A stretch of 64,000 nt of DNA from Streptomyces triticisoli (lineage in GTDB: Bacteria; Actinomycetota; Actinomycetes; Streptomycetales; Streptomycetaceae), in contig NZ_QFDQ01000116.1 in the NCBI RefSeq assembly GCF_003270085.1, positions 1 through 64,000 of the forward strand. The letters run 5' to 3'. The notes below the pieces were generated by a model. That model had not been told where the DNA came from. It saw only the letters and a program-made list of their open reading frames with translations, and ran no database searches. The number at the start of each line of letters is the position of its first letter. Position 1 is the stretch's first letter. Positions 44,822 to 53,651 of the stretch are shown in pieces. The position numbers were made by a program, and so were the translations under genes.

Positions 44822-45286
44822 ATGACCACGCTCAAGTCGAAGCTGCACGATGACCTCAACGCCGCGATCAAGGAGCGCGACGAGCTCCGCTCCTCGACGC
44901 TCCGGCTGACGCTTGCCGCGATCACCAAGGAGGAGGTCGCGGGCAAGGAGAAGCGCGAGCTCTCCGACGACGAGGTCCTCAAGGTGATCACCAGGGAGGC
45001 CAAGAAGCGCCGGGAGGCGGCCGAGGCCTTCGCGCAGGGCGGTCGTACGGAGTCGGCCGAGCGGGAGAAGGCCGAGGGCGAGGTGCTCGCCGCCTATCTG
45101 CCCAAGCAGCTGTCCGACGAGGAGCTGAACGCGATCGTCGCCCAGGCCGTCGAGGAGGCCAGGGCGGCCGGTGCCGAGGGGCCGCGGGCCATGGGGGCGG
45201 TCATGAAGATCGTGAACCCCAAGGTCGCGGGGCAGGCCGAGGGCGGCCGGGTCGCCGCGGCGGTCAAGAAGCTGTTGGCCGGCTGA
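44822..45286 (+). CDS. GatB/YqeY-domain protein
   Basis: 154 residues, the full length of YqeY. It begins MTTLKSKLHDDLNAAIKERD and contains LRLTLAAITKEEV, AAYLPKQLSDEEL, VAQAVEEARAAG and MGAVMKIVNPKVAGQAEGGRVAAAVKKLL, the helical fold shared with the tail of GatB that contacts tRNA. Its own role is unknown. There is no ribosome site; GACAAT ends 7 bases before the ATG, so the message may be leaderless. It is convergent with the PBP gene over a shared terminator. Confidence 0.92.
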   Translation: MTTLKSKLHDDLNAAIKERDELRSSTLRLTLAAITKEEVAGKEKRELSDDEVLKVITREAKKRREAAEAFAQGGRTESAEREKAEGEVLAAYLPKQLSDEELNAIVAQAVEEARAAGAEGPRAMGAVMKIVNPKVAGQAEGGRVAAAVKKLLAG

Positions 45287-45331
45287 GAAGCGACTGAGCA
45301 GCATCTGATCAGCAACTGATCAGATCAACGA

Positions 45332-45363
45332 AAGGGGCGCCGGCTTTCAGCCGTGCGCCCCTT
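45332..45363. terminator. Bidirectional terminator between the YqeY-type gene and the PBP gene
   Basis: AAGGGGCGC-CGGCT pairs with AGCCG-T-GCGCCCCTT (one bulged base, 3-base loop) between the two convergent stops. Confidence 0.75.
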
Positions 45364-45398
45364 CGCAGTTGTTTCCGCCGTGGTGGCCGGCAGGCCCG

Positions 45399-47696
45399 TC
45401 AGCCGCGCTGGCCCCCGTTGCCGGTGCCCCGCGGGCCGCCGTCCTGGCCCTGGAGGAAGCCCTCCGGGACGGAGAAGGACGGGTTCGGGGCGGGGTCGCC
45501 GCCGTTGTTTCCGCCGTTCCCGCCGGGGCCGCCGATCAGGCCGCCGATGAGCCCGCCGTTGTCACCGCCGTTCCCGCGGTCCCTTCCCCTGTTCTTGTTC
45601 CGGTCCCTGTCGCCCTTCTTCTTGTCCTTCTCCGGGTCCGGGATGTCCACGAGGTGGAAGGACGGGGCGTCCTTGCCCTCGAGCGCGCCGCTCATCATGT
45701 CGCGCCAGATCGGGCCGGGGACCTGGCCACCGAAGACCTTGGAGTGCCAGACACCGCCGATCGAGATGTTGATCATCTTCCGCTTGTGCGCGGGGTCGCC
45801 GACCCAGACCGCGCCGGCCATGTTCGGCGTGTAGCCCACGAACCAGGCTGCGAAGCGGAAGTCCGTCGTACCGGTCTTGCCGGCGCTGGGGCGGCTGCCG
45901 AGGCCGGCCTGCGTGCCCGTACCGTCCTCGACCACGCCCCTGAGGAGCGTGTTGATGGTGTCGGCGGTCTTCTCCGACATCGCGCGCGAGCAGGTCGTCT
46001 TCGGGACCGCGAGTGACTTGGTCTTGCCGCCGATGCGCCGGCTGATCGACTCGATGGCGACCGGAGTGCAGTGCGTGCCGCGCGAGGCGAAGGTGGCGTA
46101 GCCGTTCGCCATGGTGAGCGGAGACATCTCCTCGGAGCCGAGGGAGATGGCCGGAGACTGGGTCATCTTCTCGCCGTCCGCCCGCTCGACGCCCATCTTC
46201 TTGGCCATCTCCGTCACCGGGCAGATGCCGATCTCGCTGATCATCTCCACGAAGTAGGTGTTGACCGACTTCGCGGTCGCCTCCTTCATGCCGTAGGGGC
46301 CGACCTCCGCCTCGTTCTCGTTCGTGAGCGAGACACCCGGCTCGTTCCACGTCTTGCCGTCGCAGGCCGCGACCGGGGTCGGGTAGTCCATCTCGTACGG
46401 CGAGGCGTACGTCTTCGTCGGGGGCATCCCGCGCTCGAGGGCCGCGGCCGCGACGATCGGCTTGAACGTCGAACCGGGCTGGTAGCCGGCGCCGCCGCCC
46501 ATGGCCTGGTCGACGGAGAGGTTGATCTGCGTCTCGTTCTTGCCGAAGCCGTACGGGCGGGACTGGCCCATGGCGAGGATCTTGCCGGTACCGGGCTCGA
46601 CGATGGTGGCGGCGGTGGCCACGTCGTCGCCCTGGTTGACGTGGTCCTGGATCGACTTCTGCACCGACTGCTGCGCCCGCGGGTCGAGCGTCGTACGGAT
46701 GGTCAGACCGCCCTGGTTCCAGATCTTCGCCCGGTCCGCCCTGGTCTTGCCGAAGACGGGGTCGTTCAGGAACACGTTGCGGACGTAGTCGCAGAAGAAG
46801 CCCGCGCCCTTGACCGCCGTGATGCAGCCGTTGCGCGGCGGGGTGATCTTCAGACCCAGCGGCTCCTTCTTGGCCTTGTCGGCCTCCGCCTGGGAGACGT
46901 CGCCGACGTCGGCCATCCGCTGCAGCACGACGTTGCGCCGCTTGGTGGCCTCCGCCGTGTCGTTGGCCGGGGCGTAGCGGCTCGGCGACTGGACGATGCC
47001 GGCCAGCAGCGCCGCCTCCGGGAGGGTCAGGTCCTTGGCGTGCTTGGAGAAGTAGCGCTGGGAGGCGGCCTCGACGCCGTAGGCCTGCTGGCCGAAGAAG
47101 GTGATGTTGAGGTAGTTCTCGAGGATCTTCTTCTTGCCCAGGTCCTGCTCGACCTGGATCGCGTACTTCAGTTCCTTGATCTTGCGGCCGAGGGTCTGCT
47201 GGGTGGCCTGGGCGACCTTCGTCGGGTCGTCGCCGGCCTCCTCCACGAAGACGTTCTTCACGTACTGCTGGGTGAGGGTGGAGGCGCCCTGGGTGACTTC
47301 GCCGCTCTGCGCGTTCTTGTTGAGCGCGCGCAGCACGCCCTTCAGGTCGATCGCGCCGTGCTCGTAGAAGCGCGAGTCCTCGATCGCGACGATCGCCTTC
47401 TGCATGTACGGCGAGATGTCCTTCAGCTCCACCACCGTACGGTCGCGGGAGTAGACCTGGGCGATCTGGCCGCCGCGGTTGTCCAGGATCGTGGTGCGCT
47501 GGCTGAGCGGCGGACGCTTGAGGTTGGCCGGGATCTCGTCGAACCCCTCGACCGATCCCTTGGCCGCAAGGCCCAGCGCGCCGGCCGCGGGCAGCGCGAT
47601 ACCGGCCATCACAACTCCCGCGAGCACACTGACACCGAGGAACTTGGCGGCCTGCTGCGTGGGCGACAGGCCTCCACCCGAGCGCTTCTTTGGCAT
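45399..47696 (-). CDS. Bifunctional class A penicillin-binding protein (transglycosylase/transpeptidase)
   Basis: 765 residues. After one membrane helix (VSVLAGVVMAGIALPAAGALG) comes the GT51 glycosyltransferase domain with catalytic E106 in AIEDSRFYEHGAID, then a transpeptidase domain with S409 in GSTFKP, the SVN motif in AKSVNTYFV, and KTGT in SAGKTGTTDFRF. It polymerises and crosslinks peptidoglycan. The 75-residue C-terminus is Lys/Arg/Asp then Gly/Asn-rich, low complexity. ATG 47696. It is divergent from wblA across 450 bases. Confidence 0.95.
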   Translation of the reverse strand: MPKKRSGGGLSPTQQAAKFLGVSVLAGVVMAGIALPAAGALGLAAKGSVEGFDEIPANLKRPPLSQRTTILDNRGGQIAQVYSRDRTVVELKDISPYMQKAIVAIEDSRFYEHGAIDLKGVLRALNKNAQSGEVTQGASTLTQQYVKNVFVEEAGDDPTKVAQATQQTLGRKIKELKYAIQVEQDLGKKKILENYLNITFFGQQAYGVEAASQRYFSKHAKDLTLPEAALLAGIVQSPSRYAPANDTAEATKRRNVVLQRMADVGDVSQAEADKAKKEPLGLKITPPRNGCITAVKGAGFFCDYVRNVFLNDPVFGKTRADRAKIWNQGGLTIRTTLDPRAQQSVQKSIQDHVNQGDDVATAATIVEPGTGKILAMGQSRPYGFGKNETQINLSVDQAMGGGAGYQPGSTFKPIVAAAALERGMPPTKTYASPYEMDYPTPVAACDGKTWNEPGVSLTNENEAEVGPYGMKEATAKSVNTYFVEMISEIGICPVTEMAKKMGVERADGEKMTQSPAISLGSEEMSPLTMANGYATFASRGTHCTPVAIESISRRIGGKTKSLAVPKTTCSRAMSEKTADTINTLLRGVVEDGTGTQAGLGSRPSAGKTGTTDFRFAAWFVGYTPNMAGAVWVGDPAHKRKMINISIGGVWHSKVFGGQVPGPIWRDMMSGALEGKDAPSFHLVDIPDPEKDKKKGDRDRNKNRGRDRGNGGDNGGLIGGLIGGPGGNGGNNGGDPAPNPSFSVPEGFLQGQDGGPRGTGNGGQRG

Positions 47697-48146
47697 GAGG
47701 GCAGCCTACGTTCTCATTCGCCGGACACGCGTATATGCCTTGGCCTAAGCTGCTCTCACTGTCACAGCTGTGCGGCTACGTATCAATACGTCCGGCGGCC
47801 TCGGAACGTTCCGGATCCGCTCGATTTTTTGGGCGAGGTGGTCCCGGGGTGTGTCGGGGCGCGCTGCGAGGATGTGTGGGGTGCGTGTCCGAATTCGCCT
47901 TGTGTGCCACCTGGCGTCCGTTGTGGAGCACCGTAATTGCCCCGTGGTGCCGGTGAAGTCGCATATGTCGCCGGCTCACTCCCCCGGGTGATCTGCCGCT
48001 TCCCCATAGTCCGTTCGGACCATTCAAGATTGGGCCCGTTGGGGGTGTTGCGCCGTGCCCACCTTCCGTAACGTCCTCAACTGGCGGCGGTGAATATGCC
48101 GCTGTCGCCGTGGGGGAGCCTCGATTCGGGAGAGGACGGCGCCGGT
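47697..48146. other. Divergent control region between the PBP gene and wblA
   Basis: No gene is supported in these 450 bases. They hold the three inverted repeats at 47763-47813 and a less GC-rich stretch (47820-48060) that probably includes a long wblA 5' leader. Confidence 0.5.
47763..47813. promoter_or_regulatory. Cluster of three inverted repeats upstream of wblA and the PBP gene
   Basis: CACAGCTGTG (47763-47772), ACGTAT-CA-ATACGT (47778-47791) and CGGAACGTTCCG (47802-47813) are all perfect palindromes within 51 bases. The binding proteins are not identified. Confidence 0.5.
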
Positions 48147-48485
48147 ATGGGCTGGGTAACCGACTGGAGTGCGCAGGCGGCCTGCCGCACTGCCGATCCG
48201 GATGAACTGTTCGTTCAAGGAGCAGCGCAGAACAGGGCCAAGGCGGTGTGCACCGGGTGTCCGGTTCGCACTGAATGTCTCGCCGACGCGCTCGACAACC
48301 GCGTGGAGTTCGGTGTCTGGGGAGGCATGACGGAGCGTGAACGCCGTGCGCTGCTGCGTCGGCGGCCGACCGTCACGTCCTGGCGCCGGTTGCTGGAGAC
48401 GGCGCGCATGGAGTACGAGCGTGGGGCGGGCATGGTGCCCCTCGAAGGTGACCAGGTGTACGAGAACTACGCGGCGGTGGGCTGA
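48147..48485 (+). CDS. wblA: WhiB-like iron-sulfur transcription factor WblA
   Basis: 112 residues from ATG 48147 with GGGAGAGGA upstream. The four cluster ligands are C13, C35, C38 and C44 (AACR, CTGC, TECL); the Wbl turn GVWGGMTERERRALLRRR follows. WblA governs the switch to sporulation and represses antibiotic genes in several Streptomyces. The length and ending (QVYENYAAVG) match known WblA. A longer frame from 48090 exists but lacks conserved residues. It is convergent with the ArsA-type pair. Confidence 0.96.
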   Translation: MGWVTDWSAQAACRTADPDELFVQGAAQNRAKAVCTGCPVRTECLADALDNRVEFGVWGGMTERERRALLRRRPTVTSWRRLLETARMEYERGAGMVPLEGDQVYENYAAVG

Positions 48486-48540
48486 GACGTCCCCCTGGGC
48501 CGGGCTGGGCGGGCTGAGGCATTCTCCTGGGCTGCGTGCG

Positions 48541-49992
48541 TCAGGCACCCGGCTCGGGTAGCTCGCGGCGGTTGTCCGCGAGCCGGTTTCCGATGTCCCG
48601 CAGCCCCGCGAGGTCGTGCACATCGCCGGGGAGCGCGGCCACTTCGGCCACCGCCACCTCGGGGTGCAGGGCGGTGAAGCGGTCACGCGTGCGCTGCTCG
48701 CGGAAGAGCAGCCGCATGCGCTCGGCGTGCAGCCTCAGCAGACCCGCGGTGACCTGGTCGACGGACGGGTCCGGGTCCGGGCCAGGGGCGTCCGGGCCAG
48801 GGTCGGAGTCAGGGGAGCCGTCGGAAGCGGGTGCATCGGTGCCGGTGGGCGCGTCGGTGTCGACGCGAGGCGCACCGGGATCGGGATGAGAAGCGGGAGA
48901 GTCTGAACTGCCGTACGTGTCGGGAGAGTTACGAAATCCTTTCCCGTCCTCCTGATCCACAATGCGGGATTCCTCAAGATTTTCCGCGGCGGCCAGCGCC
49001 CGCTCGGCCGACAGCTGGCCGGCGCCGCTGCCGTGCACCCGGTTGAGCACCAGACCGGCCAGGGGCATCCTCTCCGCGGCCAGTCGCTCCACGAAGTACG
49101 CGGCCTCGCGCAGCGCGTCGCGCTCCGGGGCCGCGACCACCAGGAACGCTGTCCCGGGCGCCTGCAGCAGCTTGTACGTGGCGTCCGCGCGCGTGCGGAA
49201 ACCGCCGAAGGTGGTGTCCATCGCGGCCACGAACGTCTGGACGTCCTTGAGCAGCTGACCGCCCAGCAGCTTGCCGAGCGTGCCGGTCATCATCGACATC
49301 CCGACGTTCAGGAACGCCATGCCCGCGCGCCCGCCCAGCTTCGCCGGGGCCGTCAGCAGCCGGATCAGCCGGCCGTCGAGGAAGGAGCCGAGCCGCTTGG
49401 GGGCGTCCAGGAAGTCCAGTGCGGAGCGGGACGGCGGGGTGTCGACGACGATGAGGTCCCACTCGTCCTTGGCCCGCAGCTGGCCCAGCTTCTCCATGGC
49501 CATGTACTCCTGCGTGCCGGCGAAGCCCGCGGAGAGCGACTGGTAGAAGGGGTTGGCCAGGATCGCGGCCGCCCGCTCGGAGTCCGCGTGCGCCTCGACG
49601 ACCTCGTCGAAGGTGCGCTTCATGTCGAGCATCATGGCGTGCAGCTCGCCATCACCCTCTGTTCCCTTGACCCGGCGCGGCACGTTGTCGAGCGAGTCGA
49701 TGCCCATGGACTGGGCGAGCCGGCGGGCCGGGTCGATGGTCAGGACGACCACCTTGCGGCCCCGTTCGGCGGCGCGCAGTCCGAGTGCGGCGGCGGTGGT
49801 CGTCTTGCCGACCCCGCCCGAGCCGCAGCACACCACGATCCGGGTCTTGGGGTCGTCGAGCAGCGGGTCGATGTCGAGCATGCGCGCGGGTGCGAGGCGA
49901 CGGGCGCTCTCGTGCGCGCGTGGGCCGTCGTGCGCACGGGAGCCGTCGTGCGTGCGTGACGTCTCATGTGCCTGTGCCGGGTCCGGGCTCAT
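48541..49992 (-). CDS. ArsA/GET3-type ATPase, second of a pair
   Basis: 483 residues. Deviant Walker A is GSGGVGKTTTAAALG; the IVVDTPPSRSALDFL, NRVHG and C-terminal FREQ/FTALHPEVAVAEVAALPGDVHDLAGLR segments match ArsA-like ATPases. The helical part is interrupted by an acidic Pro/Asp/Ser/Thr-rich insert of about 65 residues. A 35-residue Arg/His/Ala-rich N-terminus precedes the domain. The ATG at 49992 overlaps the upstream stop by four bases, so the two ATPases are probably made together and may form a heterodimer. A GET3-like role in handling tail-anchored or other membrane cargo is inference; arsenite resistance genes are absent. Confidence 0.88.
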   Translation of the reverse strand: MSPDPAQAHETSRTHDGSRAHDGPRAHESARRLAPARMLDIDPLLDDPKTRIVVCCGSGGVGKTTTAAALGLRAAERGRKVVVLTIDPARRLAQSMGIDSLDNVPRRVKGTEGDGELHAMMLDMKRTFDEVVEAHADSERAAAILANPFYQSLSAGFAGTQEYMAMEKLGQLRAKDEWDLIVVDTPPSRSALDFLDAPKRLGSFLDGRLIRLLTAPAKLGGRAGMAFLNVGMSMMTGTLGKLLGGQLLKDVQTFVAAMDTTFGGFRTRADATYKLLQAPGTAFLVVAAPERDALREAAYFVERLAAERMPLAGLVLNRVHGSGAGQLSAERALAAAENLEESRIVDQEDGKGFRNSPDTYGSSDSPASHPDPGAPRVDTDAPTGTDAPASDGSPDSDPGPDAPGPDPDPSVDQVTAGLLRLHAERMRLLFREQRTRDRFTALHPEVAVAEVAALPGDVHDLAGLRDIGNRLADNRRELPEPGA

Positions 49993-50966
49993 GACATCCC
50001 CTGCTTCCGCAGCTCGGTCGCCAGTTCGTACAGGCCCGCCAGGTCCATGCCCTCGGCGAGCAGTGGCAGTTCGTGCAGCGGCAGACCCAGCTCGCCCAGC
50101 ACGGACCGCTGCTCCTGCTCCAGCGCGTACCGCTCGGCGTACTCCTCGGCCTGCTCCAGCAGCGGTTCCACCAGCCGCTCGGCGTTCCCGCCGCGCCGCG
50201 CGCCGCCGAGTCCGGCGGAGGACAGCGACCGGGCGAGGGCGGTGCGCGGAACGGTCCGTACGAGTTCCAGGTCTTCCGCGTCCAACACCTGCGGACGCAC
50301 CATGTTGACGATGGCCCGGCCCACCGGCAGCCGGGCGGCGCGCAGTTCGGCGATGCCGTCGACCGTCTCCTGGACGGGCATCTCCTCCAGCAGCGTCACC
50401 AGGTGCACGGCCGTCTCGGCCGACTTCAGCACCCGCATCACCGCCTGGGCCTGATTGTGTATCGGGCCGATCTTCGCCAGGCCCGCCACCTCGTCGTTGA
50501 CGTTGAGGAAGCGGGTGATGCGCCCGGTGGGCGGCGCGTCCATGACGACGTAGTCGTAGACGAACCGTCCGCCGCGGTCCTTGCGCCGTACCGCCTCGCA
50601 CGCCTTGCCGGTCAGCAGGACGTCCCTGAGTCCGGGCGCGATGGTGGTGGCGAAGTCGATGGCGCCGAGCTTCTTCAGGGCCCGGCCGGCACTGCCCAGC
50701 TTGTAGAACATCTGAAGGTAGTCCAGCAAGGCCTGCTCGGGGTCGATGGCGAGCGCGTACACCTCCCCGCCCCCGGGAGCGACCGCGATCTTCCGTTCTT
50801 CATAGGGCAGCGCCTCCGTTTCGAAGAGTTGTGCGATGCCCTGCCGGCCCTCGACCTCGACGAGGAGCGTCCGCTTCCCCGCCGTGGCCAGGGCCAGCGC
50901 GAGAGCGGCGGCGACCGTCGTCTTTCCGGTCCCGCCCTTGCCGCTGACGACCTGGAGCCTGCTCAC
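49989..50966 (-). CDS. ArsA/GET3-type ATPase, first of a pair
   Basis: 325 residues from a GTG at 50966. It begins VVSGKGGTGKTTVAAALALALA (deviant Walker A with the KGG lysine), with DYVVMDAPPTGRITRFLNV as switch region and IVNMVRPQVLDAEDL as adenine loop. It keeps the signature Lys that a dimeric ArsA needs, and it overlaps the second ATPase gene by four bases. The pair is conserved beside wblA in Streptomyces. No metal-binding Cys triplet of true ArsA is seen. Confidence 0.9.
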   Translation of the reverse strand: MSRLQVVSGKGGTGKTTVAAALALALATAGKRTLLVEVEGRQGIAQLFETEALPYEERKIAVAPGGGEVYALAIDPEQALLDYLQMFYKLGSAGRALKKLGAIDFATTIAPGLRDVLLTGKACEAVRRKDRGGRFVYDYVVMDAPPTGRITRFLNVNDEVAGLAKIGPIHNQAQAVMRVLKSAETAVHLVTLLEEMPVQETVDGIAELRAARLPVGRAIVNMVRPQVLDAEDLELVRTVPRTALARSLSSAGLGGARRGGNAERLVEPLLEQAEEYAERYALEQEQRSVLGELGLPLHELPLLAEGMDLAGLYELATELRKQGMS

Positions 50967-51073
50967 GTCTTCGAGCCTAACCAGTCCGCCCTCCTCACAC
51001 GCGGGAGGCTGTGGACAACCGCTGTCGTGGTCGGCCGCATGCCGGGCGTCCGGCAGGGGCTACAGTCGGCCAC

Positions 51074-51235
51074 ATGACCAAGAAGTGGGAATACGCGACC
51101 GTGCCGCTGCTCATCCACGCCACGAAGCAGATCCTGGACACCTGGGGCGAGGACGGCTGGGAGCTCGTCCAGGTCGTGCCCGGGCCGAACCAGGAGCAGC
51201 TGGTGGCCTACCTGAAGCGGGAGAAGCAGGGATGA
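51074..51235 (+). CDS. DUF4177-type small protein
   Basis: 53 residues: MTKKWEYATVPLLIHATKQI, then DTWGEDGWELVQVVPG and LVAYLKREKQG, the compact DUF4177 pattern. Function unknown. TACAGT (51061-51066) ends 7 bases before the ATG and no ribosome site is present, so translation is probably leaderless. Its stop overlaps the RidA-type start (ATGA), so the two are coupled. Confidence 0.88.
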   Translation: MTKKWEYATVPLLIHATKQILDTWGEDGWELVQVVPGPNQEQLVAYLKREKQG

Positions 51236-51696
51236 GCGCGGTCGAGGCGAAGCTGGCCGAACTGGGCCTGACGCTGCCGGAGGTCGTGCCGCCGCTGGCC
51301 GCCTACCAGCCGGCCGTGCGCTCCGGCGTGTACGTCTACACCGCCGGCCAGCTGCCGATGGTGGACGGCAAGCTGCAGGTCACCGGCAAGGTCGGCCACG
51401 AGGTCACCCCGGAGGAGGCCAAGGACCTGGCGCGTATCTGCGCGCTGAACGCCCTCGCCGCCGTCAAGTCCGCCGCGGGCGACCTGGACCGTGTCGCGCG
51501 TGTGGTGAAGGTCGTGGGCTTCGTCGCCTCCGCCCCGGACTTCACCGGCCAGCCGGGTGTCGTCAACGGTGCCAGCGAGCTGCTGGCCGAGGTCCTCGGC
51601 GACAAGGGCGTGCACGCGCGCAGTGCGGTCGGCGTGGCGGTACTGCCGCTGGACGCGCCCGTGGAGGTGGAGATCCAGGTCGAGCTGGAGCCGTAG
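51232..51696 (+). CDS. RidA (YjgF/UK114) family protein
   Basis: 154 residues. RidA-type proteins deaminate reactive enamine or imine intermediates. The fold is marked by VRSGVYVYTAGQLPMVDGKL, ALNALAAVKSAAGDLDRV, VKVVGFVASAPDF and a C-terminal VGVAVLPLDAPVEVEIQVEL. The key RidA arginine (usually RxxxGV near the C-terminus) is represented by HARSAVGVAVLP. ATG 51232 overlaps the DUF4177 stop by four bases. Confidence 0.9.
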   Translation: MSAVEAKLAELGLTLPEVVPPLAAYQPAVRSGVYVYTAGQLPMVDGKLQVTGKVGHEVTPEEAKDLARICALNALAAVKSAAGDLDRVARVVKVVGFVASAPDFTGQPGVVNGASELLAEVLGDKGVHARSAVGVAVLPLDAPVEVEIQVELEP

Positions 51697-51807
51697 GCCC
51701 CGCCGTCAGGACCCGGCAGGGACCGGCGAGGCTCGGCAGGGCCCGGAACAGGCCCTGACCTCGGGACCCCTCTCGAACATTCGCCCACCACGGGATAGCC
51801 TCCGCCC

Positions 51808-52677
51808 ATGGCGAATGGGCAGTGGTTTCCCCCGGACTGGCCGGAACGCATCCGCGCGTTCGCGGACGGCACCCTCGTCCCGGTCACGCCGAAGCGCGCG
51901 GCCACCGTGATGCTCCTGAAGGACACCGACGCCGGTCCCGCCGTGCACATGCTGCGCAGACGCGCCTCCATGGCCTTCGCCGGAGGCGCGTACGCCTACC
52001 CGGGCGGTGGCGTCGACCCCCGTGACGACGACCACCTGGTCCGCTGGGCGGGTCCCACGCGCGCGTGGTGGGCCGGCCGGCTCGGCGTCGACGAGAGCGC
52101 GGCCCAGGCGATCGTCTGCGCGGCCGTCCGGGAGACGTACGAGGAGGCCGGCGTCCTGCTCGCCGGACCCGACGCCGACTCGGTCGTCGGCGACACCACG
52201 GGCGCAAACTGGGAGGCCGACCGTGCCGCCCTGGTCGCCCGTGAGCTGTCCTTCGCGGACTTCCTGGACCGCCGGGGCCTGGTGCTGCGCTCGGACCTGC
52301 TGGGCGCCTGGACACGCTGGATCACCCCGGAGTTCGAGGCCCGCCGCTACGACACCTGGTTCTTCGTGGCCGCGCTCCCCGAGGGCCAGCGCACCCGGAA
52401 CGCCTCCACGGAGGCCGACCGTACGGTGTGGATCCGCCCCGAGGACGCGGCGGCCGCGTACGACAAGGGTGAGCTGCTGATGATGCCGCCCACCATCGCC
52501 ACCCTGCGCCAGCTGATCCCCTGCGGCAGCCCGGCCGGGGCGCTCACGGCCGCGCGGGAACGCGACCTTGCCCCCGTCCTCGCGCAGGCCCGCCTGGCGG
52601 ACGACGGGATCGTCCTGTCCTGGCCGGGCCACGACGAGTTCACCCAGCACATCCCGATCGGGGCGGCTCCCGCGTGA
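51808..52677 (+). CDS. NUDIX-family hydrolase
   Basis: 289 residues. The NUDIX box is diverged and split: FAGGAYAYPGGGVD, then about 30 residues later AIVCAAVRETYEEAGVLLAG, where REtyEEAG supplies the metal ligands. It is longer than a plain NUDIX, with a helical insert and a C-terminal region (WPGHDEFTQHIPIG), resembling Nudt19/coenzyme A-type members; the substrate is uncertain. TAGCCT ends 6 bases before the ATG and no ribosome site is seen, which suggests a leaderless message. The MBL-fold gene follows 43 bases later. Confidence 0.87.
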   Translation: MANGQWFPPDWPERIRAFADGTLVPVTPKRAATVMLLKDTDAGPAVHMLRRRASMAFAGGAYAYPGGGVDPRDDDHLVRWAGPTRAWWAGRLGVDESAAQAIVCAAVRETYEEAGVLLAGPDADSVVGDTTGANWEADRAALVARELSFADFLDRRGLVLRSDLLGAWTRWITPEFEARRYDTWFFVAALPEGQRTRNASTEADRTVWIRPEDAAAAYDKGELLMMPPTIATLRQLIPCGSPAGALTAARERDLAPVLAQARLADDGIVLSWPGHDEFTQHIPIGAAPA

Positions 52678-52720
52678 GCCGCGGATCCCGCACGGCAGAC
52701 GTCCAGGAAGGTCTCTTCGC

Positions 52721-53551
52721 ATGACGGACGCAGCAGCGCTCCCCGGGCAGCCCCGGGGCAGTGTCCTCACCGGTCCCGCCACCGCGCGGGCCGTCAACGT
52801 CCTCGCGCCCAACGCGTCCCCCATGACCCTGGACGGCACCAACACCTGGATCGTCTCGGAGCCGGACTCCGACCTGGCCGTGGTGATCGACCCGGGGCCG
52901 CTGGACGAGGGCCATCTGACCAACGTGGTCGACATGGCGGAGAGGGCGGGCAAGCGCGTCGCGCTGACCCTGCTGACGCACGGCCACCCCGACCACGCGG
53001 AGGGCGCCGCCCGCTTCGCCGAGCTGACCCGCACGCGTGTGCGTGCGCTCGATCCGGCCCTGCGGCTGGGCGACGAGGGCCTGGGCGCCGGGGACGTGAT
53101 CAAGGTGGGCGGTCTGGAGCTGAGGGTCGTACCGACCCCCGGGCACACCTCCGACTCCCTCTGCTTCCACCTCCCGGCCGACCGGGCGGTCCTCACCGGC
53201 GACACGATCCTGGGCCGCGGCACGACGGTCGTGGCGCACCCCGACGGCCGCCTGGGCGACTACCTGGACTCCCTGCGGCGCCTGAGGTCCCTCACGGTCG
53301 ACGACGGCGTCCATACGGTCCTGCCAGGCCACGGCCCCGTCCTGGAGGACGCCCAGGGCGCCGTCGAGTACTACCTCGCCCACCGCGCCCACCGGCTCGC
53401 CCAGATCGAAACGGCCGTCGAGAACGGCCACCGCACCCCGTCCGAGGTCGTCGCCCACGTGTACGCCGACGTGGACCGCACCCTGTGGCCGGCGGCGGAG
53501 CTGTCGGTACGGGCCCAGCTGGACTACCTGGAGGAGCACGGGCTCATCTGA
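52721..53551 (+). CDS. MBL-fold metal-dependent hydrolase (LACTB2-like)
   Basis: 276 residues from ATG 52721 with AGGAAGG upstream. Metal sites: LLTHGHPDHAEGA, VVPTPGHTSDSLCF, LTGDTILGRG and VLPGHGPVLED. The C-terminal helical part (HRAHRLAQIETAVENG, DYLEEHGLI) resembles LACTB2-type proteins, which hydrolyse thioester or RNA substrates. It is coded right after a NUDIX gene on the same strand, then a strong terminator separates it from crp. Confidence 0.9.
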   Translation: MTDAAALPGQPRGSVLTGPATARAVNVLAPNASPMTLDGTNTWIVSEPDSDLAVVIDPGPLDEGHLTNVVDMAERAGKRVALTLLTHGHPDHAEGAARFAELTRTRVRALDPALRLGDEGLGAGDVIKVGGLELRVVPTPGHTSDSLCFHLPADRAVLTGDTILGRGTTVVAHPDGRLGDYLDSLRRLRSLTVDDGVHTVLPGHGPVLEDAQGAVEYYLAHRAHRLAQIETAVENGHRTPSEVVAHVYADVDRTLWPAAELSVRAQLDYLEEHGLI

Positions 53552-53594
53552 CGGGCTGATCCGGAGGAGCACGGGCTCCTCCGGCGGCACGGAA

Positions 53595-53628
53595 ACGGGC
53601 CCCGTCCCACCAAGGGGACGGGGCCCGT
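53595..53628. terminator. Bidirectional terminator between the MBL gene and crp
   Basis: ACGGGCCCCGTCCC (53595-53608) pairs with GGGACGGGGCCCGT (53615-53628), a perfect 14-bp stem with a 6-base loop, placed between two convergent stops. Confidence 0.85.
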
Positions 53629-53651
53629 CGAAGTACGCCGTACGGCCGCCG

